Source: Paraburkholderia atlantica (lineage in GTDB: Bacteria > Pseudomonadota > Gammaproteobacteria > Burkholderiales > Burkholderiaceae). Taken from it: 64,000 nt of DNA. Below are positions 25,486 to 36,468 of this stretch, in pieces. The stretch covers positions 1 to 64,000 of the forward strand of contig NZ_WHNQ01000002.1 of NCBI RefSeq assembly GCF_009362785.1, read 5' to 3'. Below the pieces are notes generated by a model that made no database searches, had not been told where the DNA came from, and saw only the letters and a program-made list of their open reading frames with translations. The translations under genes were made by a program, and so were the position numbers. The stretch's first letter is position 1. Each line of letters starts with the position of its first letter.

Positions 25486-27408
25486 TCACGATGACTTGCG
25501 CACGCGCAGATACCAGTCGCACAGCAAGCGCACCTGTTTCGGCGTATAGCCCTTCGCCACCATGCGATTGACGAAGTCTTCATGCTTGCGCTGCTCTTCG
25601 GCCGAGCCCTTCGCGTTGAACGAGATCACCGGCAACAGCTCTTCCGTATTCGAGAACATCTTCTTTTCGATCACGACGCGCAGCTTCTCGTAGCTGATCC
25701 ACGCGGGGTTCTTGCCCGCGTTCGCAGCCCGCGCGCGTAGCACGAAATTCACGATCTCGTTGCGGAAGTCCTTCGGGTTGCTGATGCCCGCCGGCTTCTC
25801 GATCTTCTCCAGTTCGGCGTTCAACGCGGCACGGTCGAAGCTCTCGCCGGTGTCGTGGTCGCGGAACTCCTGATCCTGGATCCAGAAGTCCGCATACGTG
25901 ACGTAGCGGTCGAAGATGTTTTGACCATACTCGGAGTACGACTCCAGATACGCGGTCTGAATCTCCTTGCCGATGAACTCCGCATAGCGCGACGCCAGCA
26001 CGTCCTTGATGAAGGACAAATACTTCTGCTCGGTTTCCGGCGGGAACTGCTCGCGTTCGATCTGCTGTTCGAGCACGTACATCAGATGCACCGGATTGGC
26101 CGCGACCTCGGTCGAGTCGAAGTTGAACACGCGCGACAGAATCTTGAACGCGAAGCGGGTCGACACGCCGGTCATGCCTTCGTCGACGCCCGCGAAGTCG
26201 CGGTACTCCTGGTACGACTTCGCCTTCGGGTCCGTGTCCTTCAGATTCTCGCCGTCGTAGACCTGCATCTTCGAGAACAGGCTCGAGTTCTCCGGCTCCT
26301 GCAAACGCGTGAGCACGGACATCTGCGCCATCATCTTTAGCGTGCCCGGCGCGCAAACCGCGCTGGCCAGCGACGAGTTGCGCAGCAGTTTCTCGTAGAT
26401 CTTGACCTCTTCGCTATAACGCAGGCAGTACGGCACCTTGACGACGAAGATCCGGTCGAGCAGTGCTTCGTTGTTGCGGTTGTTGCGGAACGCCTTCCAC
26501 TCCGATTCGTTCGAGTGAGCGAGGATGATGCCGTCGAACGGAATCGCGCCGAAGCCTTCCGTACCCTTGAAGTTGCCTTCCTGGGTCGCGGTGAGCAGCG
26601 GGTGCAATACCTTGATCGGCGCCTTGAACATTTCGACGAACTCGAGCAGGCCCTGATTGGCCAGGCACAGGCCGCCCGAGTAGCTGTACGCGTCGGCGTC
26701 GTCCTGCGCGTACTGTTCGAGCTTGCGGATGTCGACTTTGCCGACCAGCGACGAAATGTCCTGATTGTTCTCGTCGCCCGGTTCGGTCTTGGAGATAGCG
26801 ATCTGACGAAGGATCGACGGATAGCGGCGCACCACGCGGAACTTGCGGATGTCGCCGTTGTACTCGTGCAGGCGCTTGACCGCCCACGGACTCAGGATGC
26901 CTCGCAGGTAGCGGCGAGGGATGCCGTATTGCTCTTCGAGGATCGGACCGTCTTCCTCGTAGTCGAACAGACCGAGCGGCGATTCATTGACGGGCGAGCC
27001 CTTGATCGCATAGAACGGCACGCGCTCCATCAGTTGCTTCAGCCGTTCCGCGATCGACGACTTGCCGCCGCCGACCGGTCCTAACAGATACAGTATCTGC
27101 TTCTTTTCTTCGAGCCCCTGGGCCGAATGCCGGAAGTAGGCGACCACCTGCTCGATCACCTCTTCCATTCCGTAGAACTCACGGAATGCGGGGTATACCT
27201 TGATGACCTTGTTCGCGAAGATACGCGATAAACGCGGATCGTTGCGAGTGTCGATCTGTTCAGGTTCTCCGATTGCCGTCAACATGCGTTCGCCTGCAGT
27301 GGCGTACGCGGCGGGATTGTCTTTGCAGAGCGCGAGATACTCCTCGAGCGAGAGTTCATCCTCCCGTGTTTTCTCGAAGCGGGTCGCGAAACTGCTGTAG
27401 ATATCCAT
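25486..27408 (-). CDS. prkA: PrkA family serine protein kinase (YeaG-like)
   Basis: 640 aa, the standard PrkA length. AAA+ ATPase core with Walker A LLGPVGGGKSSIAERLK and a downstream GIILAHSNESEW sensor segment; the C-terminal third corresponds to the PrkA kinase-like domain. In E. coli YeaG is induced under nitrogen starvation and stationary phase and forms a module with YeaH and YcgB. GGAGG precedes the ATG. A long leader with a 10-bp stem-loop precedes the gene. Confidence 0.96.
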   Translation of the reverse strand: MDIYSSFATRFEKTREDELSLEEYLALCKDNPAAYATAGERMLTAIGEPEQIDTRNDPRLSRIFANKVIKVYPAFREFYGMEEVIEQVVAYFRHSAQGLEEKKQILYLLGPVGGGKSSIAERLKQLMERVPFYAIKGSPVNESPLGLFDYEEDGPILEEQYGIPRRYLRGILSPWAVKRLHEYNGDIRKFRVVRRYPSILRQIAISKTEPGDENNQDISSLVGKVDIRKLEQYAQDDADAYSYSGGLCLANQGLLEFVEMFKAPIKVLHPLLTATQEGNFKGTEGFGAIPFDGIILAHSNESEWKAFRNNRNNEALLDRIFVVKVPYCLRYSEEVKIYEKLLRNSSLASAVCAPGTLKMMAQMSVLTRLQEPENSSLFSKMQVYDGENLKDTDPKAKSYQEYRDFAGVDEGMTGVSTRFAFKILSRVFNFDSTEVAANPVHLMYVLEQQIEREQFPPETEQKYLSFIKDVLASRYAEFIGKEIQTAYLESYSEYGQNIFDRYVTYADFWIQDQEFRDHDTGESFDRAALNAELEKIEKPAGISNPKDFRNEIVNFVLRARAANAGKNPAWISYEKLRVVIEKKMFSNTEELLPVISFNAKGSAEEQRKHEDFVNRMVAKGYTPKQVRLLCDWYLRVRKSS

Positions 27409-27432
27409 GCTACCTCCTCGCCGAAGTCTGGG

Positions 27433-27472
27433 GCGATGTCGTGCGCGGCGCGCTATTCGGAAACGACATCGC
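27433..27472 (-). promoter_or_regulatory. Stem-loop in the prkA leader
   Basis: 10-bp arms GCGATGTCGT and ACGACATCGC around a 20-nt loop rich in GCGC, ending about 25 nt before the prkA ATG, close to its GGAGG. In RNA it would be a stable hairpin next to the ribosome-binding site. Confidence 0.6.
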
Positions 27473-28050
27473 TCGAATTCATCCTAAACCCTTTTAAATT
27501 TTTTTTCACGGACTACGTTGCGAAAATCGCTCCGTAACCGCGAAGCTACAATCCTCACTTGGAAACAAAGAATCGACCACCTACAATTTTTCATTCACGC
27601 TGCAACGAATCAAATCATCCGCTGCTCCGCTGTACCGTTACTTTCTTCACCACCGCATCGCTATTCAGTGCTCCTGCACGACTTCGCTTTACCGCTGCAT
27701 CGCGTCATGACACCGCGTTGCTATTGCACATACCGTACCTGCACCGTCGACCCTTCACAAAAATGCGGCTGTCTGCGCACGCACACTTCGTCACAAAAAG
27801 CAGGCACGTGGTGAAGTTTTCGACGCGTCGCGCCAAACGCGTCAGGCGATTCGTCCGCGCGTGATGGGTTTGGTTCCGCACCGTTCACTTCATGGGCCGC
27901 CCGCCGTTGCACTCCTCGATCCGTATGACTGGATGACGGCAGCCGCTCGCGCCACCCTCATAGGTGTATACGGAAGCAAGCGGCAAAGTTGCAACAAATG
28001 GATTCGAACAGGTTAACGATTCAAAGACTGCCACCGTTTCAATATCGCCA
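27473..28050. other. Long AT-richer leader/intergenic region upstream of prkA
   Basis: About 580 nt without a credible gene. It is clearly poorer in GC than the surrounding DNA and contains A/T runs near 27490-27510. It probably carries the prkA promoter(s) and a long leader. I could not identify a convincing sigma-54 or sigma-70 box. Confidence 0.5.
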
Positions 28051-28081
28051 AAATAAAAACGGCTGCACGCGGGCAGCCGTT
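28051..28081 (-). terminator. Terminator of the hydratase gene
   Basis: Stem AACGGCTGC/GCAGCCGTT, 6-nt loop, followed on the minus strand by TTTTTATTTTGG. Confidence 0.88.
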
Positions 28082-28129
28082 GGAATGATGAAGCGTTGTA
28101 ATTTGCGGTTACAACCGCCGCAGCATCGA

Positions 28130-28891
28130 TCAGGTCAGTTCAATTTCCACTTCACCCAAACCATCGATATGACCACGCACGATGCCGGGCTCGTCGATCT
28201 TGTGCGCGCCGACGTACGAGCCAGTGGTCAAGGTCCAGTCGCGCTCGATCGTGATCCCCATCGCCGCGCAATGGTTGACGAACCAGACGAGCAGCTCGCG
28301 TGGATCGCCGGCCGGATTACCCGTCACTTCCGGTATCAGCGAGCGGCCGTTGAAGCTCAGCTCCAGTTCCGGCGACACGAAGTCGAAGCCGCGCGCGAGG
28401 CTCGCATAGACGGCCGGATGGCCGGTAATCAGCGCGCCGTTGTTCTGCGCGTCGGCTAGCTGCGCGAGCGGCGCGACGTTCGGCCACTCGGCGAAGCGGC
28501 TGTCGACGATCTCGATGGCCGGCAGCACGGCGCCGACCTTCGACAGCACCTCGTCGCGCGCATAGGCCTGACCGCGCGGCTCGATCGTCACGTCGAAGCG
28601 GAATGCGATCTCGAGCTCGACCAGCACGCGAAAGAATCCGTCATGCGCGAGCCGCGCCGGCGACGGCACCACCAGCGAGGCCGGAATCGGCGCGCCCGAT
28701 GTGGCGCCGCCCGGCGACTTCGCGCCGATCTTCCACGCGCCGGTCGATTCGCCGAGACCCGCGAGCACCGCCTGCTGGATCGCGTAGGCGGTCGCCGCGT
28801 CGGGCGGCAGGCTGTCGGGTGGGGGCGCGTCGATCGGCAGGTGCTGCCGGCGTGCCTCGACGAGGTGTTGCGCAAGATCGTATCGCGTCAT
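28130..28891 (-). CDS. 2-keto-4-pentenoate hydratase / fumarylacetoacetate hydrolase family
   Basis: 253 aa from the ATG at 28891. The family blocks are GAWKIGAKSPGG near the N-terminus, the metal-binding acidic cluster VELEIAFRFD, and AIEIVDSRF; the C-terminal TGSYVGAHKI is also typical. MhpD-like enzymes hydrate 2-keto-4-pentenoate in aromatic meta-cleavage, and close relatives decarboxylate 4-oxalocrotonate. No other aromatic-degradation genes are nearby, so the true reaction is open. Confidence 0.82.
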   Translation of the reverse strand: MTRYDLAQHLVEARRQHLPIDAPPPDSLPPDAATAYAIQQAVLAGLGESTGAWKIGAKSPGGATSGAPIPASLVVPSPARLAHDGFFRVLVELEIAFRFDVTIEPRGQAYARDEVLSKVGAVLPAIEIVDSRFAEWPNVAPLAQLADAQNNGALITGHPAVYASLARGFDFVSPELELSFNGRSLIPEVTGNPAGDPRELLVWFVNHCAAMGITIERDWTLTTGSYVGAHKIDEPGIVRGHIDGLGEVEIELT

Positions 28892-29255
28892 GTCGGTTCT
28901 TTGTGGCTGGCGCATGGCAGGGTTCGCAGGACGTAGCAATAAGTGGGAACCACCTGTTGAAGGTGCGGGCAGCCGCGCGCCGCGCACGCGGATCGGGGCC
29001 GTGCCCGTCAATGTACCGGATCACGACACGCGCCGGTGAAAGGCGGCGGCGCGCAAACGTTATTTCTTGCGCGAGCCGAAAAAAAACCGCGCCCGGGGAC
29101 CCAGGCGCGGCTTTTCGCGAAGCTATCGCCGCTGATGCGGCGCGTGCCGGACAGCCGGCGAGCGGACGGGAACGGATGTTGCAACGAACCGCGCGTGTCG
29201 AATCACCTAACGCGCGACAGCGCCACCGTCCATGTACACGTGAACCCGAGCCCGC
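28892..29255. other. Intergenic region between chemoreceptor and hydratase genes
   Basis: 364 nt without a credible gene. It contains the chemoreceptor terminator (29079-29110) and must hold the hydratase promoter, which I could not place confidently. Confidence 0.6.
29079..29110 (-). terminator. Terminator of the chemoreceptor gene
   Basis: Stem CCGCGCC/GGCGCGG around a 10-nt loop, followed by eight T on the minus strand. Confidence 0.88.
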
Positions 29256-31022
29256 TCAGAAGGTCTCCCAGTCCTGATCGCCGCCGGCCGTTGCCGCGGA
29301 CCTGGCCGGCGCGCGGCCGGGCGCGGGGGCGGCGGCAAGCTGCGGCGCGACAGCGGCCACAGTCGCCGCCTTCGCCGTAGCCGGCGTGAGCTTGCGGGCG
29401 CGAGTAGCGACCGGACCCGTGGCCACCGGGCGCTTCGGCGCCGCAAGCGCCGACGCCCCGTCGTGACCGCCACGGCCGCTGTCGTCGACCTGGAACACCG
29501 CGACCACGCTGCGCAACCGGGCCGCCTGCTCCTCGAGCGACGCCGCCGCGGCGGCCGCTTCCTCGACGAGCGCCGCGTTCTGCTGCGTGACCTCGTCCAT
29601 CTGCGTGACCGCGCGCGCGACCTGGTCGATGCCGCCGCTCTGCTCCTCCGACGCCGACGCGATCTCGCCCATGATGTCGGTCACGCGCTGCACCGCGCCG
29701 ATGATTTCGCTCATCGTGCGGCCGGCCTCGTCGACGAGCGCCGAGCCCGACTGCACGCGCTCGACCGACGTATCGATCAGCTCCTTGATCTCCTTGGCCG
29801 CCGCCGACGAACGCTGCGCGAGGCTGCGCACCTCGCCCGCGACGACCGCGAAGCCGCGCCCTTCCTCGCCGGCGCGCGCCGCCTCGACGGCTGCGTTCAG
29901 CGCGAGGATGTTGGTCTGGAAGGCGATGCCCTCGATGATCGAGATGATGTCGGCGATCTTCGCCGAGCTCTGGTTGATGTCGCCCATCGTGCCGACCACC
30001 TGGCCGACCACCGCGCTGCCCTTATTGGCGATCTCCGACGCATTGGCGGCAAGCGCGCTCGCCTGGCGCGCGTTATCGGCGTTCTGCCGCACGGTGCCGG
30101 TCAGCTGCTCCATGCTCGACGCGGTTTCCTGCAGCGCGGACGCCTGCTCCTCAGTCCGCGACGACAGGTCGACGTTGCCCGCCGCGATCTGCCGCGTCGC
30201 GGTCGCGATCGACTCGCTGCCAACGCGCACGCTGCGCACCGTTTCGGTGAGGCTGCGCTGCATTTTGGCGATTCCTTCGAGCAGTTGCCCCATTTCGTCG
30301 CGCGAACTGACGACCACCGGACGACGCAGATCGCCGGCCGAGATCGCCTCGAAGTGGCCGAGCGCTTCGTCGAGCGGACGTGCGATCGCGCGGCTCAGCG
30401 TCAGATACGACAGCGCCGCCGCCAGCACGCCCACCACCAGCGCGCCGATGCTGACCATGCGGAACATATGGAAACTGCTCTGCGCGGAGTCGAAACCCTG
30501 CTTCGCCGAATCGAACTGGTATTTGCGCAGTGCGTCGTCAGCGCCGACGAGGTCGTTGAAGACGGCCTGCAGACTCTTCGCGTGCTCGACCAGCTTGCTC
30601 TGATCGTTCGCCTCGATTGCCGTCGCGAAGCTTTCGAGCTGCTGATGCAGCGCGTTGCGCTTCGCGGCGACGTCCTGCGCGAGCCGGTCTTCGTCCGCGC
30701 CGCGCGGCAGATCGAGATACTTTTTCCACCACGTGTCGGACGTGCTGCCGAGCATGCGCGCGCGCTCGATCGTGGATGCCGCTTCCGGTGTGCCGACGAG
30801 GAACGCGGCGCGGTCGAGCGCGAGCCGTTCGCGCGCCGCGTAGATTTCCGCGTTGCCGATGTTCACGGCGCCCGGCATCGCGTTGGTGAAGGTGTCCTCA
30901 TAGGCGTCGTTCGAACGGCCCATGCCGAACAGACCGAAAACGCCGATCGCAACCAGCAACGCGGCGAGGAATGCCATCGTGAGTCCAATTCGCGCCTTGA
31001 TCGTGATGCCTTTATTCAACAT
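29256..31022 (-). CDS. Methyl-accepting chemotaxis protein
   Basis: 588 aa inner-membrane receptor. TM1 is near residues 12-31, a four-helix periplasmic domain of about 160 residues follows, TM2 is near 190-210, then a HAMP segment (RPLDEALGHFEAISAGDLRR). The cytoplasmic hairpin tip reads EEGRGFAVVAGEVRSLAQRS. The C-terminus ends in DWETF, a match to the xWxxF pentapeptide that recruits CheR and CheB, after a flexible Ala/Pro linker. A FliA-type promoter stands upstream, so it belongs to the flagellar regulon. The ligand is unknown. Confidence 0.95.
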   Translation of the reverse strand: MLNKGITIKARIGLTMAFLAALLVAIGVFGLFGMGRSNDAYEDTFTNAMPGAVNIGNAEIYAARERLALDRAAFLVGTPEAASTIERARMLGSTSDTWWKKYLDLPRGADEDRLAQDVAAKRNALHQQLESFATAIEANDQSKLVEHAKSLQAVFNDLVGADDALRKYQFDSAKQGFDSAQSSFHMFRMVSIGALVVGVLAAALSYLTLSRAIARPLDEALGHFEAISAGDLRRPVVVSSRDEMGQLLEGIAKMQRSLTETVRSVRVGSESIATATRQIAAGNVDLSSRTEEQASALQETASSMEQLTGTVRQNADNARQASALAANASEIANKGSAVVGQVVGTMGDINQSSAKIADIISIIEGIAFQTNILALNAAVEAARAGEEGRGFAVVAGEVRSLAQRSSAAAKEIKELIDTSVERVQSGSALVDEAGRTMSEIIGAVQRVTDIMGEIASASEEQSGGIDQVARAVTQMDEVTQQNAALVEEAAAAAASLEEQAARLRSVVAVFQVDDSGRGGHDGASALAAPKRPVATGPVATRARKLTPATAKAATVAAVAPQLAAAPAPGRAPARSAATAGGDQDWETF

Positions 31023-31117
31023 GCTTGGTCCTGTAATGAGAGGCTGCTGCTTACGCAGCTTTGGGGCGGCGTGAGTTTGGGTCCGGCGCTTTTTTTGAAT
31101 GAGCGCTCTAATTCCCG

Positions 31118-31144
31118 TTTACGGCAGCGCGGTCATAGACTTGA
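31118..31144 (-). promoter_or_regulatory. Predicted sigma-28 (FliA) promoter of the chemoreceptor
   Basis: On the minus strand TCAAGTCT (31144-31137), exactly 11 nt, then GCCGTAAA (31125-31118). The E. coli FliA consensus is TAAAGTTT-N11-GCCGATAA; both boxes match 6 of 8 positions. The leader would be about 90 nt. Confidence 0.55.
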
Positions 31145-31306
31145 AGCATTTAAAAGGTATGAACAAAGACGATGTAAGACGTTGAAAGCAAGTTGACTGG
31201 AGACGTACATATTCGCGTCGCGTTGGTGAAACGCGACGGTGTTCGTCGAAGCACGACTTTTGACGTTCGAGCGGCGGGGAGTTTGGGCGGAGCTACCGCG
31301 ACGGCA

Positions 31307-32236
31307 TCAGCCCAACGCGTCGACTTCGGCGCGCGTCGGAATCGACGGCTGTGCGCCCGCGCGCGTCACCGACAGCGCCGCGGCGCGTTGCGCGAAGCGG
31401 ATCGCCGCTTCGACGCTCGCACCCTGCGCGAGCTGCGCCGCGAAGCCGCCGATGAAGGTGTCGCCGGCCGCGGTCGTGTCGACCGCCTCGACGCGCGGCG
31501 CGTCGTACAGCGTCGCGGCCGCGCCTTCGAGCGCCGCATGCACGCCGCGCGCACCCAGCGTGACCAGCACGTTGCGCGCACCGGCCGCGCGCAATGCGGC
31601 GGCGGCACGCGCGGCATCCTCGGGCGAGTCGACGGCGACACCGCTCAGCGCGGCGGCTTCGAGTTCGTTCGGAATCAGGTAGTCGATCAGCGGCAGCCAA
31701 TCGGCCGGCAACGGGCCGGTAGCGGGGGCCGGGTTCAGGATCACGATCTTGCCGAGCCGCCGCGCCGCGGCCAGCGCCGCATACACCGATTCGGGCGGGG
31801 TTTCGAGCTGGCAGATCACGACATCGGCGGCGGCGAGCGTCGCTTCGTGTCGCGCGATGGCGGCCGGCGTGAGCTCGCCGTTGCTGCCCGCGACGATCAC
31901 GATCGTGTTCTGGCTCGCATCGTCGACGACGATCAGCGCCACGCCGCTCGGCTCGCTGCCGGTTTCGAGCGCCGCGCAGTCGATGCGCTCCGCTTCGAGA
32001 CCCGCGCGCAGCTGCGCGCCGTTCGCATCGGCACCGACGCAGCCGAGCACCGACACCTGCGCGCCGAGCCGCGCCGCGGCGACCGCCTGGTTGCCGCCCT
32101 TGCCGCCCGCGACCTGCGCGAAGCCGCGGCCGGCCAGCGTCTCGCCCGGCTGCGGCAGGCGCGGCGAGCGCACCACCAGGTCCATGTTCAGACTACCGAC
32201 CACCGTGACGCGTGCGCGCGTTTGCTTGCTTGCCAC
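31307..32236 (-). CDS. rbsK: Ribokinase
   Basis: 309 aa PfkB-family kinase that phosphorylates ribose to ribose 5-phosphate. The N-terminal signature GGKGGNQAVAAARLGAQVSV and the C-terminal catalytic loop VDTTAAGDTFIGGFA (anion hole and base Asp) are intact. It is the last gene of the rbs operon, 48 nt after rbsR. Confidence 0.95.
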   Translation of the reverse strand: MASKQTRARVTVVGSLNMDLVVRSPRLPQPGETLAGRGFAQVAGGKGGNQAVAAARLGAQVSVLGCVGADANGAQLRAGLEAERIDCAALETGSEPSGVALIVVDDASQNTIVIVAGSNGELTPAAIARHEATLAAADVVICQLETPPESVYAALAAARRLGKIVILNPAPATGPLPADWLPLIDYLIPNELEAAALSGVAVDSPEDAARAAAALRAAGARNVLVTLGARGVHAALEGAAATLYDAPRVEAVDTTAAGDTFIGGFAAQLAQGASVEAAIRFAQRAAALSVTRAGAQPSIPTRAEVDALG

Positions 32237-32284
32237 TCGAGTGTCCTCCGTTGCACGACGGGCCGCGTTGCGATTGCGAGCGCG

Positions 32285-33328
32285 TCAGGCCGCCAGATCC
32301 CGCCTTGCGTCGCCCGCCCATGTCGCGGTGGATTCGCGCACGATCAGCCGCGGCGATACCACGCGCCGGCGCGCCGGGGCCCGCGCCGTGTTGTTCGATG
32401 CCGCCTCGGCGATCCGGTCGACCAGCGTCTGCGCAGCGGTGTCGCCAAGCGCGCGCACCGACTGCCCGACCGTCGACAGCGACGGGAACGTGAAGCGCCC
32501 CAGCTCGATATCGTCGAAACCGATGATCGAGCAATCGCGCGGCACGCTGATGTTGCGCTCCGCCGCCGCGCGCAACGCGCCGATGCCCATCATGTCGTTG
32601 ACCGCGAAAATCGCCGACGGCCTGACCGTATCGAACAGCTGCGCGGCCGCGCGGTGTCCGCCGGTCCCCGAAAAATCGCTTTCGACGATCGCGTCGGCCG
32701 GAATCTCGATGCCGCGCTCGGCCATCGCGCGAATGAAGCCGTGCACGCGCATCGCGCTGACCGCGGTCTGAATCGACCCGGTGATGCAGCCGATCCGCAC
32801 ATGCCCGAGCTCGAGCAGATGACGGGTGGCCAGGTACGCGCCCTTCTCGTGATCGATCTGCACGAGGTCCGCGTTGACCCCCTCGATGTTGCGGTCCACC
32901 ACGACGAGCGGCTCGCGCGCGTCGGCGAGTGTCTGCGCGAGCACGGCGTCGTCGCCGGCCGACGCGACGATCAGCCCGTCGATGCGCTTTTCCTGCAACA
33001 CGCGCAGATAGTTGCGCTGCTTCGCGGGGTCATCGTCGGAGTTGCAGAAGAACACGCAGTAGCCGTTGCGCGCGCAGCCGTCCTCGATGCCGCGCGCGAG
33101 CTCCGCGAAATACGGGTTGGTGCTGTTCGGCACCACCAGTCCGATCGTCGCGGTCGCCCGCGCCTTCAGCGAGCGCGCGACCGCCGACGGCACATAGTGC
33201 AGTTGACGGATCGCGTGCTCGACTTTCGCGCGCACATCGGCCGACACCGGCCGCGAGTTGTTCACGACGTGCGATACCGTCGTGAACGACACGCCCGCCA
33301 CGGCCGCTACATCCTTGATCGTCGCCAT
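32285..33328 (-). CDS. rbsR: LacI-family repressor of the ribose operon
   Basis: 347 aa. HTH region MATIKDVAAVAGVSFTTVSH with hinge helix region PSAVARSLK, then a periplasmic-binding-like core (GLVVPNSTNPYFAELARGI). Placed between rbsC and rbsK, as in several proteobacteria where RbsR controls its own operon. The palindrome CGCAAACGTTTGCG upstream of rbsB is the probable site. Confidence 0.92.
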   Translation of the reverse strand: MATIKDVAAVAGVSFTTVSHVVNNSRPVSADVRAKVEHAIRQLHYVPSAVARSLKARATATIGLVVPNSTNPYFAELARGIEDGCARNGYCVFFCNSDDDPAKQRNYLRVLQEKRIDGLIVASAGDDAVLAQTLADAREPLVVVDRNIEGVNADLVQIDHEKGAYLATRHLLELGHVRIGCITGSIQTAVSAMRVHGFIRAMAERGIEIPADAIVESDFSGTGGHRAAAQLFDTVRPSAIFAVNDMMGIGALRAAAERNISVPRDCSIIGFDDIELGRFTFPSLSTVGQSVRALGDTAAQTLVDRIAEAASNNTARAPARRRVVSPRLIVRESTATWAGDARRDLAA

Positions 33329-33443
33329 AACCTGTTGCTCTCCTACTGCCTGTTGTTCCCGCCGGATGCGCCGCCTGGCGACCCCCGGACGTCTTCATCG
33401 AAGACCCACCACACTGATTCAACGTTGCGCCGCGGCGCACTCA

Positions 33444-34522
33444 TCAGCCGCGTTTGCGGCGGCTGCGGTAGGTATCGAGCACCACCGCCACCACGATCAC
33501 CGCGCCGGTGATCATGCGTTTGGTCGGCTCGTTCGCGCCGATCTGCGCGAGGCCCGCCGCCAGCACCGAAATGATCAGAACGCCAAAAAACGTGCTGATC
33601 ACCGAACCACGCCCGCCCATCAGACTCGTGCCGCCGATCACGACCGCCGCGATCACCTGCAGCTCGAGGCCGACGCCCGCATTCGGATCGGCCGCCTCGA
33701 GCCGCGAGATCTGGAACAGCGCCGCGAGTCCGGACAGCGCGCCCATCAGCGCGAACACGATCACCTTGTACGGCCGCGGATTGACGCCCGCGAGCCGCAC
33801 CGCTTCCTCGTTGGTGCCGATCCCGACCAGATAGCGCCCGAACACCGTGCGCGTCAGCACCAGCTGCGCGATCACCATCACCGCGACCGCGACCAGAAAC
33901 GCGGGCGAGATCCCGAGCGCGATCGGGTTCGACAGAAAGTCGAACGCGTCGCCGATATACGCGGTGCGCGAATTGGTCATCTGATACGCGAGGCCGCGCG
34001 CCGCTTCGAGCACGCCGAGCGACACAATGAACGACGGAATCCGCCAGCCCACGGTCACCGCGCCGGTCACGGTACCGGTCAGCGCCGCGACCGCGACACC
34101 GAGCAGCGCGCCTGCGGCCGGCCCCCAGCCCCACTTCAGCGTCACCACGCTGACCACCGACGCCCCGAGCGCGAGCACCGAACCCACCGACAGATCGATC
34201 CCCGCGATGATCAGCACGAAGGTCATGCCGACCGACATCACGACCAGATCCGGAATCTGGTTCGCGATCGTGCTGAACGTGTCGTAGGTCAGAAAGTGCG
34301 AACTCAGCAGCGAGAACAGCACGATCATCGCGAGCAGCGCGCCGGCGAGGCCCAGGTAGTTCGAAAAGCCGAGCCGCGTGCCGGCCGGCTTGCCGCTCGC
34401 GAGCGGCGCCGACGGATCGGCCGGCGGCGTCACAACGGGCGCGTCCGGCGCGCCAGCCGGCTTTTCGTCCTGCGTGCCGCCCTGCTTGACACCCGCCGCG
34501 TCGCGCCACGATTGATCGGTCA

Positions 34523-34523
<1 letters not shown>
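33444..34523 (-). CDS. rbsC: Ribose ABC transporter permease
   Basis: 359 aa. After a Pro/Ala-rich N-terminal extension (about 45 residues) there are about ten membrane helices; GIDLSVGSVLALGASVVSV and GGTSLMGGRGSVISTFFG are the conserved loops of RbsC/BPD_transp_2 permeases. The ATG at 34523 shares one base with the rbsA stop (TGATG), so translation is coupled. Confidence 0.95.
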
Positions 34524-36115
<1,592 letters not shown>

Positions 36116-36468
36116 CGCGCTCCTGATTGCATGGCGCTTCTGGCGCCTTCGTGTCACCCGGGCGGTCCGCTGCGCTTGCCGCACAGCACATCGCTTCCCG
36201 ATGCCACGAGTCATGCCGGCCCACTGCGCGGAATGCGCAGGCGCTCACGGCCGCGCTTCTCTCATCGCGCGAGCCGCCGTCATGACGCTTATCTCTGGAA
36301 TTAACGGCGGCCCGACGGAATTCTTGAGCGTTCGTTGAATAAAAGCGGATCGGCGGGTCGCCGCATTGCCGCTCAAGCGTGCTGTGCGCGCTTTACGGCG
36401 AAATTTGCGGTTCCCCGCGGGCTTGCCCGGCCGCGCCCGGCTCGCGCTCGACGCCGGGCGCGCCGCGC
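36116..36468. other. rbsB-rbsA intergenic region
   Basis: 353 nt without a gene. It contains the rbsB-proximal stem-loop (36432-36462). The rest shows nothing I can name; a secondary promoter for rbsA is possible. Confidence 0.5.
36432..36462 (-). repeat. Stem-loop after rbsB
   Basis: Perfect 10-bp stem CGCGCCCGGC/GCCGGGCGCG, 11-nt loop, no T tract, 7 nt past the rbsB stop. Such hairpins behind binding-protein genes stabilise the upstream mRNA and give the binding protein an excess over the membrane components. Confidence 0.65.

Noticed and set aside
29463..31196. 577-codon plus-strand frame opposite the chemoreceptor
   Set aside because: The minus-strand chemoreceptor has all expected domains and the CheR pentapeptide; the antisense frame has no recognisable domain and an Arg/Asp/Leu composition.
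36116..36431. A small gene between rbsB and rbsA
   Set aside because: Open frames are short and lack a ribosome-binding site; the region holds only the hairpin after rbsB and spacer DNA.
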